Shown piece after piece: positions 46,566-64,000 of a DNA stretch of 64,000 nucleotides. The translations under genes were made by a program, and so were the position numbers. Under the pieces are notes generated by a model. It was given only the letters and a program-made list of their open reading frames with translations, made no database searches and was not told the DNA's origin. The DNA is from Apus apus (Eukaryota > Chordata > Aves > Apodiformes > Apodidae). Location: contig NC_067299.1 in NCBI RefSeq assembly GCF_020740795.1, forward strand, positions 11,233,333-11,297,332, read 5' to 3'. The number at the start of each line of letters is the position of its first letter. Position 1 is the stretch's first letter.

Positions 46566-49500
46566 CTGCAAAGCAGAGCACAGCATCACGGGCTGCCCAG
46601 CCCTCAGTGCCACAACCAGACAACAGGTATTATTTTTTCTATCTAAATAAATTAGCCTGATATGTCCTACCAGCCTGTGTGCTGGTAACAAAGACATGGC
46701 TCCTCCCAGCCCTTCTCTCTGCCATGTCAGGGAAGGAGAGCTGGAAACACTGCACCTCAGTCCCAGACCTTGGCTCTCTGCTTCCCTGGCGACTATTGGT
46801 TCAGGAGATCATTTAGCTTTTGGTAGCCAGATGCTTTCTACACCAGCCTTGCAAGCATGTGAGGATGCTTCCCAGACTGCTCCATTTCAATCACTGCCTC
46901 TCCAAGCACAGTGTCCTCTGCACCCTGGGCTCTCACCTCACCAGCAGTGAGGTCTCACTGGTGAGGAATCCCTGAGCCAGAGGGTGACTCAGTTTGGGCA
47001 CCATCCCAGGGATCAATGGCTGCCCACATTACTGCTTTTCCTGCATCTGCTACCATATAAGGTCAAAAGCCAAGGTTTTTGTTGCAACACACCAGGAACA
47101 GCACAAGTGTGATGTTGGCTAATGCTCTCTCAGCCCCCTACCATCAGCATTCCTGTGTCCAGAATCTCCAAGCATTTGTTCAGTGAAATCCCCACAGCAA
47201 GTCCCTTCTGTTAGGTCTCAGACAGATGCTACCACAACTGTCCACACTGAGTAGATCAGGGACACTCACCCAGACCACGGATGGCACTCTCACACACTGA
47301 CCACTACAGGAAATCCAAGAGCCCCTCGTTTGGAGGCACAGATCCATGCCAGGTATCAGAACAACCTAGTTTTGTTCTAGATCTGATGCAGTGCAAGCCT
47401 TCCAACAGAACTGCCCAATCCAGCAGCAGAATTTGCAACAAGACCCCTACAGCTGGTACCAGACATGCATCCCACAAAACCCTCACCCTGAATTCTGCCT
47501 GGTTTTCTCCAGTGAAGTGAATGTTGCCAGGAACATGGTTGACCTGTTAAACTGATGCTTTTAAAAGTTTTGTTTTAGACAGCAAAAGGTAGCTGCTGAT
47601 TAGCACACAACATTCTTTTTTCCAAGTATAAATGTACTGAGTAAGGAAGTGAAAAGCCTTTAAGAACAACATTTTGATTTATATTTCATTTCTGAAGCAC
47701 TTGCCAGATCACATTATGAGTTTTCTCAGGCAAGGCAGGTTGGCAACATTATAGGACACAGACTGAGGTGTGGCACAATTAACACCACCTGATAACGTTG
47801 CCTTTGTTGATTCTATACTAATTCAACTCTTTGTCATAGCAAAGCAAAAAATGCACCCATTTGAACTGGCACTGAAGCAGTAACTCTGAGACAACAGTGG
47901 CTTAAGGCCACTCTGCTCACTGACACACACAGGCTGTACATGCTGCCAAGCAGCTTCCCCGCAGGCAGCGCCTCGTGCTGCTTCCTGGCACCTCCACCTC
48001 AGCATTGTTAGCAAGTTTGTTCTTCTACCTGCCAATGTATTTTGAATGAGTCTATGAAAATCCATGAGGCTTCAAGAATCAGGACATCTAGCACTGTCCC
48101 ATGGGTCTTTGACCCTGCCTGCACACCAAGCCTCCAAAGGGCAGCTCACCAGGCAGATCTGTTTTGTAATGTGCTCACCAGCAGGACGGTACCAGGTACC
48201 CAGAGGGAGATCAGGGGGAGGGGAAGTGGTTTACTTCTGATTTCCAGACAGTCTTTGAGTTGTCCTTCAGGAGTAACAGAAGAAGTCTGAAGACTTGGTG
48301 TTGTCACAGACTACGTGGACACACAAGGCAGAGATGTGCAAGGACAGCCCTCAGCCAAAGCACTCCCTGGTGCAGGCCCCCAGCCCATCAGACTCCACTG
48401 AGACATGTTAGTGCTCCCTACAAACCTTTCTGCAAACACCCAGCAGCGACACACAAAAGAAGAGGGCTGGTATTTAAGGGCTTCTTTGTGATCTCTGAAG
48501 CTGGGGACTGCATCACTTCCTGTGCCAGAAGCACAGCACACGCTTTTGGGAACCAGCAAGTGCTCCGCCAGTTTCAAGGGGGAGAACAAGAGCAGAGACC
48601 AGTGTTAGTCATGTTTTGGTGGGGCTAGGGCATGACTAAAGCTGGCAGGATTGTGCTGCACTCAGCCTGCAGGAAATAAAAGAGTTTGCCTTCAGGGTTG
48701 CTCACTTATTGTGTCCGACACAGCAAGAAATCCACTTTTGACAAACGTCAGTATTTGTAGCACTATACACTGAAACACTTGCAGTACTGTAGTTAACCAA
48801 CACATCTTAGAGAACAAAGATCACACTTATTAATCCAGAACACTGTCAGCGTGAGCACTAGGCTGCTGCATCACACTGGGTCTGAGGCATTCCAGCAGCC
48901 CCCATCCCCCTGCCTGACCCACCTCCTCACATAAAGCCAACACACACGCGTTCCCCCAGAGAAACTGCACAGAAAGAGGGGGTGCTCTCAGCTTCTCACC
49001 CATTCCCTGTACTCACCATGTCTGCACAAGGTTTGAATAATCTGTCCCCACATCAAAAGAAACCACCTGCACTTTCCCAGGTCTCTCACTAACCCAATCA
49101 TTTTGTATTTTGGGCTTTTTAAAACATTTTCAGTGTTTCGGAGCAAGTGTTCCAGCCTGCCTAAGCACTTTCTCTTCCCCAAGGATGGAAGAGAGTTCTC
49201 TCACCTTGCCAGCTTTTTTAGCTCATTGTTAATATCGTGGTTGAAGGGCTGGATGTGCTGAGCTCTGACCAGGAAATCCCGGGCTTTTTCATACTCTGCC
49301 ATGTGGAGACAAGCCTGCCATGGAAAGAGGACAGATGGATCACAAGATAAACACAGCCTCACTGCCCTCCTTCAGGACCCAAACACACGCAACCACAGGC
49401 ATCTCTGAGACAGACCCAGGTAGCTCACAAATGCCCCATGAAAAGATCTGTGTGACAGATTTAGAGAGCACCAGATCTTCCCAGGGGGCAGATACAGACA

Positions 49501-52500
49501 AGCCCCCTCGACTGCAGCAGCAGCACAGGAGCCCGGCCCAGAGGTCAGTGGTTCTCCTCAGTTCCTTCAAGGGTCTCTCCACAGAGGAATTTCTTTTCAC
49601 CCACCTGGCCACACCTGAACAGCCCTTTGGCATTTCTTTGGTCAATTTTCAAGGCCTTCTCCCCATATGCCAAAGCTCTGGCAGGACGCTTCAGTTTCAG
49701 GTATGTTATGGAGAGATTCAGGAACACCAGCAGCTTGGACGCGTTGATCTGCTGCTGCTCTGCCGCGCTAGAAGGGCTGCGACCAAGGATGGAGAGGGCC
49801 TGAGGAGACAGGGAACAAGAGTTAGTGCACAAGAAACCTGTGATGGAAAATGAGACATCCACCTCATCAGCCAGCTACACCCATGCTTACCTAGCTCAGT
49901 TAAAAATAATAACAATCATAACTCTAAACATGCTGAAGGGCATTATCAGCACAACTGGCCAACTCAGCCGTAAGACTAAAGGTTTAGGAACCTGTCAAGG
50001 AACTTGACAGCAGCAGAATTTAAAAAAAAGCTAACATCCAGGACCCAGGTTTTAAGGCCAAAACCAGAAGAGAAATCCCACAGGGAGAAAGGCAATTGAA
50101 ATTATTTTGTTACAAAGATACACCAAGAAAAAGTAATCCAAAATACAGGGAGGAAAAATCTCACAAAACCTCACTACACCTAAAACAAAGGCAGATACAT
50201 TCCAGGTTGGGAACAACTATTTCCCTACCCAGAGAGGTTGTGGAGTCTCCATCCTTAGACACATTCAAAACCTGAATGGACACAGTCCTGGACAACATCC
50301 TGCTGTGGCTGACCTTCCTTCAGCACAGGTTTGGACTAGACAACCTCCAGAGGCTCCTAGCAACCTCAGCTATCCTGTGATTCCCAACTGGAGGACTAAA
50401 AAGAAAGTCAGAGTGCCCAGTGTACCAGAGATATCTGTTTCCAGACCAAAGGGATTCTAGATTCCTCTCCAAAGCACTGATCAGCAGGCTGCTGCAGTAC
50501 ATGGCCCTGCACCATCATGTCTCCCAGCAAACCACCCCTGCAGGGCTGGGGCAGTTCTGGGGTCCCCAATACAAGAAGGACATGGAACTGTTGGAGCAAG
50601 TCCAGAGGATCCATCAAGATGATCCAAGGGCTGGAGCAGCTCTGCTCTGGAGACAGGTTGGGAGAGTTGGGGTGTTCAGCCTGGAGAAGAGAAGGCTCCA
50701 GGGAGACCTTAGAGTAGCTTCCAGTGCCTGAAGGTCTCCAGGAAAGCTGGGGAGGGGCTTGGGACAAGGGCAGGGAGGGATGGGACAAGGGGAAATGGTT
50801 TAAAACTGAAAGAGAGGAGAATGAGATGGAATATTAGGAAGAAATTATTTCCTATGAGGGTGGTGAGACCCTGGCCCAGGTTGCCCAGGGAAGCTGTGGC
50901 TGCCCCATCCCTGGCAGTGTTGAAGGGCAGGTTGGATGGGGCTGGGAGCAACCTGGGCTGGTGGGAGGTGTCCCTGCCCATACCAGGGAGGGTGGGATCT
51001 TTATGGTCCCTTTCAATCCAAATGAGTCTGCGATTCCATGAAAAGCTGACCTGAAAGGTGCAGCCACAGAAACCCTCCCGGGCTTCCATAGCTGCTGTGA
51101 CAGACACTGCCTCCTCAGCTGGAGCCCACGGGGAGCAGGAAGGCTCTGCCAGCCCTTCTCCTTTGCCACTGAGGCTCACACAAAAGCTGATGTCTAAGAT
51201 CCCTTCTTAAATATCAAACCTATGCCTGGAAAATACAATTAATTTACCTGATCTCTACATTGTCCTGGTTAGGGTGAGCTAGCACTCCCTCCCTGCTTTC
51301 ACAGCTTTTCACAACACAAAGCTCATTCTACTGGTGTCATTACCCTTTTGTACCTCTCCTTGGCGTGCTCCAAGACCCGCTTACGGTACAGGTAGTTGCC
51401 AAACTGTCTCTCTGTGTCTGCCACTTCCAACACCTTCTGTAGTGGAAATGTATCCTGCTGCTCCTGTACAAAGAAATACCTGAATATGAGCTCAAACAAA
51501 AGAGAACAGGAGAAGAGCTCAGACAGGAGAGTCCTGCACAGCCCCTGTTATTCAGAGCCCTTGCCAAGGCCCCTGCAGGGTCCAACCAGGCCACCACCAC
51601 GTGGCATCTCCCTTTGCCAGGCTGAAAAATGTCACAGCTCTTGAGCTGGTATCTCCTTGTGGGAGAATTCCACCAACCATGTCAGGAAGCTCAGCAGGAC
51701 CAGAGGGACTCTGGGAAGGAAAGAAAAACCCAAAATTTCTTCTTCAGTCCTGCCCAACTCTCTCACCTGCTTAGCACAGAGCAGTTAAGGCAGATGCTAT
51801 TGCTGGCACACAAGGTGAAGGTGACTGAAAGGCTCCAGTTGCTCTAAGGGCATCACCCTCGGGCCAGGACCAGCCTGACACCCACACCAGGCAGCAAAAC
51901 AAAAAAAAGCCCAGCATTAATAACAAAAGATTCAAACCAAGGGACAGGTTTCCTCCTGGGTTTGCAAGTTTGACCCAGCTAACAGAGAGGTCAGTTAACC
52001 CCACAGGGTGACAAGGGGTAAGAGGAGGGGGGGAACAGGATCTTGCAACAAGTGTGGGTTGTTGGCAGGGCTATGTGGGAAAGTGGGCAGGGCAGCGGGA
52101 GGCAGGGAGGTAGGAGGGGACACAGGACTGAGGGGGGTGATGGGACGACTGAGGGTGGAGTCTCCTCCCTCCAACACTGCTGACCCAGAGCCACAGCCCA
52201 AAGCCCTTGACATGAACAGGGGGAATTAACAATAACCCTGTAACTCACCAGGGAGGAAAGCAACCAGTGAAAGAGCCCTTGGGAGATGAGCCAAAAGGCA
52301 GAGACAAAGGGTGGGGGCCGGGGGGGCACTTGGGCACTGCAGAGTGAACAGGATTTTTACAGCTCATTCCTGTTCCTTCAGAGACATCCCTGGAAGCTGA
52401 TGCCCCCTAGTGAAACCAGGTTTCTTGTGAAAACTAAAGGGAAGCTCCTCCACTGCCTCCAGCGCCAGGAGCAACCAACGGCAGCCCCAGCTTCTCCCGC

Positions 52501-54661
52501 TGCTCGGGGCGGGGGGGAAGGGAGCAGGGCTGCAGGGGCAGCACAGGGCAGTGGTTAAACCTGCAAATTTAGGTCTCAAACCTCATTAACTCAACTCACA
52601 GCAGTCAACTCGAAGAAGGCGTCAGATTCAGCCGAGTCGAGGAAATCCAGCAGCTCCACTTCGAAGGTGACTGTGGTGTTGGGGGGGATGAGGGGAGGGC
52701 AGCCCTGCTGCCCGTAGGCGTATTTTGGCATGAGGAAAAACCTTGCAACCTCTCCCTTCCTCATGGTCAGCAGGCCGATCTCCAGGCCCCACAGCGTGAT
52801 GTCTGTTGCAGCAGGAAATGGAAGAGTGTGAGAATTGCCAGTCTGAAACCCCCCCTCAGACACCAAACAACAATTCCTCCTGCAGCTTGGAGGAAAAAAC
52901 TCCTTGGTAGCTCCTGTCTCAACACCTACAATTGTCAAGTGCCCCGTTAAGGATTATCAGGACAGTCTGCTGTGGGACCAGGCACCCACTGCACAGCAAG
53001 ATCTTCTCTTGGGTTATTTAAAAGCACCAAGACAAGCAGCTGCTTCAGGAGCCACCATCCTGAAGGGCAGAGGGGAACGAGTTCCAGGCTGACCAGCAGC
53101 TGTGTGAAGCAGGAGGCTTCTGGACTCCACTGACAAGTTTTAAAGGTTTCAAATAACATAAGAAACTAAACAGCTTTTAAATTGACACGTCTTAATGGGC
53201 TGGTCCTTACAGCCCCATGCCCCATGAGGAATTTTTCAGGCTCAAACCCACCTTTTCCAAGTTTCATCAGCTTGGGAAACTTGCTGCAGCTTTTGGTGAA
53301 GGGCTCATCCCTGTGCTCCAGGTACCCAAAGTAATTCACTGTGCAGCCCAAAGACAGAAGAGGAAAGAAAGCAAGAGTTTGATTTCACATCCAGTGACAG
53401 AGCCATCAACAGCACCTCTGGTTTTGCAACACCACCCTTTTATCCTGCTTTTACTTTCTCCCTTCTACTGAAGAACAGCAGAGGCAGCACAAACTACCTC
53501 GTGTTTTATACCAATAATCTGGTCCCATCCAAGTAGCTGAGTGGAGTTGACTCTGTTTTAACACCACCACCAGATAAAGCAGCTCCTTCAGAGTCTCAAA
53601 CCCTATGTCATATGGAGAAGTGACTCTGTGTTCTTAAGAACTCAAAACTTTAACTTCAACTGTAGAAGTTAAAATGTCCCAGTTATCTACAGAAATACCT
53701 AACAGTGCCTTTCCTAATCAAAAAACAGAGGCCTGGAAAGAGAAACAAAGGGGAAAATGAGCCACTCTGACACTCTCCTGGGTACTGTGCAGGTAACCCC
53801 AGCTCTTGCTCAGTTAGAAAACCTGTAGTGGGCTTCCCTTGACACAGCACCAGGCCCCTGTACTTCAGGAACCACTTTCAGCTTCAAACTTCTACTCTGT
53901 CCTGTGAGCACAGGTGGGAATGGGAAATTCTGCTTTTCTCAAGGTCAAGATGCCCTTTCATTTAATCTGCCACCACACAAAGTTAATCAGAGTATTCCAA
54001 CTGCTGAAACACTGATAAGGGAGCACAGTCTCTGCAACAAAAAGATATACTACTGTGAATAAATGCTGTTAATTGCTTCGGTTCTTTAAAAATCTTGCTC
54101 TGGTCTCAGGCTGAAGCTCCCAGATTTGCCATTCCATGAGCATTTCAGCGTTAGAGGCTCAGGGCACCTTCCACAGGAGGTTCTGCCCTCTCCATTTCCC
54201 CCAGCACACACTTCAGGCCCAGCCACACAGACCAAAGCGAGGATCTTGCAGTGAGACGTAAGCGACCTCAGTGAGCACCAGGCCCTGCCTTCAGACCACA
54301 CTTCCAAGCACTTCATGTTTTCTTAGTCCCGACGCCAACTTTTAATTTAACTGCTTATTCAGAAAGCTGCTCAGGAGGCGGCCAGCGGAGCCTGCGGGTG
54401 CGTACCCGTGAAGCAGGGCACGGCGTGACCGCGGGGGGTGGCGAGCGCCGGGCGGGCTGCGGGCCCGGGCGGGGGACACGGCCCGGGGCGGCGCGGGAAG
54501 GCCCGGGGCGGCGCGGGAAGGCCCGGGGCGGCGCGGCAGGGCCCGGGGCGGCGCGGGGCTGCGGTACCTGCCACGGAGGCGTCCCGGGGCACGGCGGCCC
54601 CGCGGCCCGCGCGCAGCAGCTCCTTGCGGACGCCGCCATCGCCGCTCAGGTCCCGCGCCAT
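46478..54661 (-). CDS. FKBP6: FKBP6 (FKBP36), complete, seven exons
   Basis: FKBP6 is a cytoplasmic FKBP-like co-chaperone with TPR repeats. It binds HSP90 and is needed for piRNA loading and male meiosis in mouse. Exons 54568-54661, 53252-53338, 52600-52802, 51344-51463, 49605-49799, 49205-49314 and 46478-46565 join in phase to 298 codons plus stop; human is 327. Residues about 5-125 form the PPIase-like fold (VNYFGYLEH, LMKLGKDITLWGLEIG, PKYAYG, CPPLIPPNTTV, LLDFLDSAESDAF). The TPR part follows from about 130 to 280 (FGNYLYRKRV, LNLSITYLKL, AYGEKALKID, NAKGLFRCGQ, PFNHDINNELKKLA). The N-terminus starts at the position of an internal Met of the human protein and so lacks its first roughly 28 residues. 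The PPIase site is degenerate. The gene is divergent from TRIM50. Confidence 0.96.
46566..49204 (-). other. FKBP6: FKBP6 intron 6
   Basis: This GT-AG intron of 2.6 kb is the largest in the gene. No nested gene or clear repeat was recognised. Confidence 0.8.
49205..49314 (-). CDS. FKBP6: FKBP6 exon 6: last TPR
   Basis: The acceptor is TGGCAG and the donor GTGAGA. It encodes ACLHMAEYEKARDFLVRAQ and PFNHDINNELKKLA, nearly the same as human. It ends in phase 2 in a Ser codon. Confidence 0.96.
49605..49799 (-). CDS. FKBP6: FKBP6 exon 5: central TPR
   Basis: The acceptor is CCTCAG and the donor GTGGGT; 65 codons in phase 0. It encodes LVFLNLSITYLKLKRPARAL, YGEKALKIDQRNAKGLFRCG. The CAG-rich codons for AAEQQQ near the start are a local expansion relative to human. 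Confidence 0.95.
50222..50383 (+). mobile_element. CR1 LINE fragment, older subfamily
   Basis: CCCAGAGAGGTTGTGGAGTC, ACATTCAAAACCTGAATGG, TTTGGACTAGACAACCTCCA and a CTGTGATTC end match the 3' end of an older CR1 type. It lies in FKBP6 intron 4, antisense to the gene. Confidence 0.85.
50533..51041 (+). mobile_element. CR1 LINE, 5'-truncated, FKBP6 intron 4
   Basis: About 510 bp run from CCCCTGCAGGGCTGGGGCAG through GAGGATCCATCAAGATGATC and GGTGTTCAGCCTGGAG to GTCTGCGATTCCATG. It is the second-longest CR1 in the window and runs antisense to FKBP6, 150 bp from a different CR1 subfamily. Confidence 0.93.
51344..51463 (-). CDS. FKBP6: FKBP6 exon 4: first TPR helix
   Basis: The acceptor is GTACAG and the donor GTAATG; 40 codons in phase 0. 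It encodes EQQDTFPLQKVLEVADTERQ and FGNYLYRKRVLEHAKERYKR. It was located by its match to human EFGNYLFRQNRF. Confidence 0.95.
51464..52599 (-). other. FKBP6: FKBP6 intron 3
   Basis: A GT-AG intron with a G-rich stretch near 52010-52160. No gene or repeat family was recognised. Confidence 0.8.
52600..52802 (-). CDS. FKBP6: FKBP6 exon 3: main PPIase-like segment
   Basis: The acceptor is CAACAG and the donor GTGAGT. It encodes DITLWGLEIGLLTMRKGEVA, PKYAYG, GCPPLIPPNTTVTFEVELL and FFELTA. This is the most conserved part of the protein against human. Confidence 0.97.
53252..53338 (-). CDS. FKBP6: FKBP6 exon 2
   Basis: The acceptor is CACAG and the donor GTGGGT. It encodes VNYFGYLEHRDEPFTKS and KFPKLMKLGK, matching human KYSGYLEHMDRPF and PRLMKLG. 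It starts and ends in phase 1. Confidence 0.95.
53339..54567 (-). other. FKBP6: FKBP6 intron 1
   Basis: A GT-AG intron. The end next to exon 1 is a CpG-rich tandem repeat, described separately; the rest has ordinary composition and nothing recognised. Confidence 0.8.
54481..54560. repeat. 20-bp GC-box repeat, four copies
   Basis: GCCCGGGGCGGCGCGGGAAG occurs twice exactly, followed by two copies that differ only in the last four or so bases. Each carries GGGGCGG, an Sp1/KLF core. The array stops 7 bp from the FKBP6 exon 1 donor. Confidence 0.95.
54568..54661 (-). CDS. FKBP6: FKBP6 exon 1
   Basis: It opens MARDLSGDGGVRKELLRAG and ends DASVA with a GTACCG donor, phase 1. It aligns with human MLDISGDRGVLKDVIREG. 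It is very GC-rich and sits in the CpG island. Confidence 0.9.
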
Positions 54662-54674
54662 CCGGGGCCTCCCG

Positions 54675-54735
54675 CGCGCGCCGCGCCCGGCAGCCAATCA
54701 CCGCCCGCCGCGCGCCGCGCCCGGCAGCCAATCAC
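54675..54735. promoter_or_regulatory. FKBP6: Duplicated CCAAT module upstream of FKBP6
   Basis: GCGCGCCGCGCCCGGCAGCC plus AATCAC occurs twice with a 34-bp period, giving two CCAAT boxes (54694 and 54728). They are 33-72 bp upstream of the FKBP6 ATG, and a third CCAAT lies near 54820. NF-Y works in both orientations. A decayed third module (GCAGCCACGCG) follows near 54772. Confidence 0.7.
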
Positions 54736-54862
54736 GCTCCGAGGAGCCGCCCGCCCCCGACGCGCCGCTCGGCAGCCACGCGCCGCTCGCCGGAAGGACA
54801 CGCCCCCGCGCGGCTCCCGACCAATGGGCGCCGGGCGCGCCCGGCCCCGCCGCGGTGCACGC

Positions 54863-54875
54863 CGGGGGATGTAGT
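54863..54875 (-). promoter_or_regulatory. FKBP6: ZNF143/THAP11-type site (ACTACATCCCCCG)
   Basis: The minus strand reads ACTACATCCCCCG and continues GCGTGCACCGCG. It fits the promoter motif ACTAYRNNNCCCR and the extended Staf/ZNF143 site. It lies about 200 bp upstream of the FKBP6 start codon, where this motif usually sits in CpG promoters. Confidence 0.65.
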
Positions 54876-55095
54876 CCGGGCCGCGCGGCCTGGCCCCGCT
54901 CCCGGCCCCGCCGGTGCTGCCCCCGGGGACACGCGGGGGCCGCCTTGGGTGGGTCTGCTCCCGCTCCTCCCCAGAGCTGAGCCCGCGGGCTGCGGCCGTG
55001 GCGGCAGGAAGGGCCCGCTGGAGGCAGGGACGCCCCCACCGCCCCCGGGGCCTCCTGGCAGCCGCTGCAGCCCCGGAGCCGCGGCCCTGGTGCAC

Positions 55096-61660
<6,565 letters not shown>

Positions 61661-61661
<1 letters not shown>

Positions 61662-61666
61662 ATAAA
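61661..61666 (+). promoter_or_regulatory. TRIM50: TRIM50 poly(A) signal touching the stop codon
   Basis: The last base of TGA is the first base of AATAAA. The following DNA is GT-rich (TGTGCTGCAGGCTGTGCTG), a fitting downstream element. The implied 3'UTR is only about 20-30 nt. Confidence 0.65.
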
Positions 61667-61670
61667 GGAA

Positions 61671-61832
61671 GCCTGTGCTGCAGGCTGTGCTGCTGGTTGT
61701 GTTGCTGGTTGTGTTGGGGGCTGTGTTGCTGGTTGTGTTGGGGGCTGTGTTGCTGGTTGTGTTGCAGGCTGTGTTGCTGGTTGTGTTGCAGGCTGTGTTG
61801 CTGGTTGTGCTGCGGGCTGTGCTGCGGGCTGA
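61671..61832. repeat. 12-bp minisatellite between TRIM50 and NSUN5
   Basis: About 13 copies of a 12-bp unit, mainly alternating GTTGTGTTGSWG and GCTGTGTTGCTG forms, so a 24-bp higher-order period is visible. Because 12 is a multiple of three, both strands give repetitive open frames (LLVV on plus, QHNQ on minus) that are not evidence of genes. Confidence 0.95.
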
Positions 61833-62064
61833 CGCCTGTGCCGCCCCTGAGAAACCGAGCGGGCCTCTGGGGAGGTGCGAGGGGCTGCGGGGAAGGAAAG
61901 CGCAGGCCGAGGTAGCGGCAGGGCCGGGGGCTGAGGCTGCCCCGGAGACCAGCGGGGGGCGAGCGGGGGAGGCCTGGGGAGGCCGGGAGGGCCGGGAGGG
62001 GCTGCCGGGGCTGCCGGGGCTGCCGGGCCGCCCCGCCCCGCCGCACACGCGGCCGGCCGGGAAC

Positions 62065-63872
<1,808 letters not shown>

Positions 63873-64000
63873 TGAGGCTTGTGTGCTGGGGGGTGTGAAG
63901 GGGCACTGGGGGCCCTGATCCCCTGACCCCACAGACAGCATGAAGAGGTGACAGGAAGAGCTGCAGCCTGTCACCCTGCCCTGCTGATACCCACTTCTCC

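Larger units (their letters stand above)
54360..55095. promoter_or_regulatory. CpG island between FKBP6 and TRIM50
   Basis: It is extremely CpG-rich from FKBP6 intron 1 through exon 1 to about 55095. It contains the CCAAT, GC-box and ZNF143-type sites. A shared divergent promoter with TRIM50 is possible, although the TRIM50 ATG is 2.2 kb away. Confidence 0.65.

Overview
The window is vertebrate nuclear DNA, most likely from a bird. Its LINEs are all 5'-truncated CR1 copies. Introns are short, promoters are CpG islands, and the genes follow the order of the Williams-Beuren syndrome interval (human 7q11.23, chicken chromosome 19). The last three points rest on my memory of those genomes, not on a search.

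Layout, left to right. Positions 1-11370 hold the 3' part of BAZ1B (+), six coding exons with the PHD finger, acidic stretch and bromodomain, followed by a 1.8 kb 3'UTR. After a GC-rich gap of about 3.8 kb comes single-exon FZD9 (-, 17387-19138), so BAZ1B and FZD9 are tail to tail. From 19.7 to 46.4 kb I find no protein-coding gene. This stretch is GC-rich with tandem repeats up to about 32.6 kb, then drops to ordinary composition, with scattered CR1 remnants. FKBP6 (-) is complete in seven exons (46478-54661). It starts in a CpG island that also faces TRIM50 (+, six exons, 56862-61661). NSUN5 (+) begins about 400 bp after TRIM50 ends and leaves the window after exon 6.

The genes are neighbours by ancestry, not one pathway. 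BAZ1B is a chromatin reader and remodeller subunit, FZD9 a Wnt receptor, FKBP6 a TPR co-chaperone of the germline piRNA pathway, TRIM50 an E3 ubiquitin ligase, and NSUN5 a 28S rRNA cytosine-5 methyltransferase.

The most unusual items are five. A (GGGGCC)n tract lies just upstream of the FZD9 start codon. The stop codons of both FKBP6 and TRIM50 overlap an AATAAA. TRIM50 has a long C-terminal extension. A 12-bp minisatellite separates TRIM50 from NSUN5. A CR1 copy ends 8 bp from a TRIM50 splice donor. I found no clearly new gene system. Exon borders were set by hand from splice sites, reading phase and remembered human proteins.
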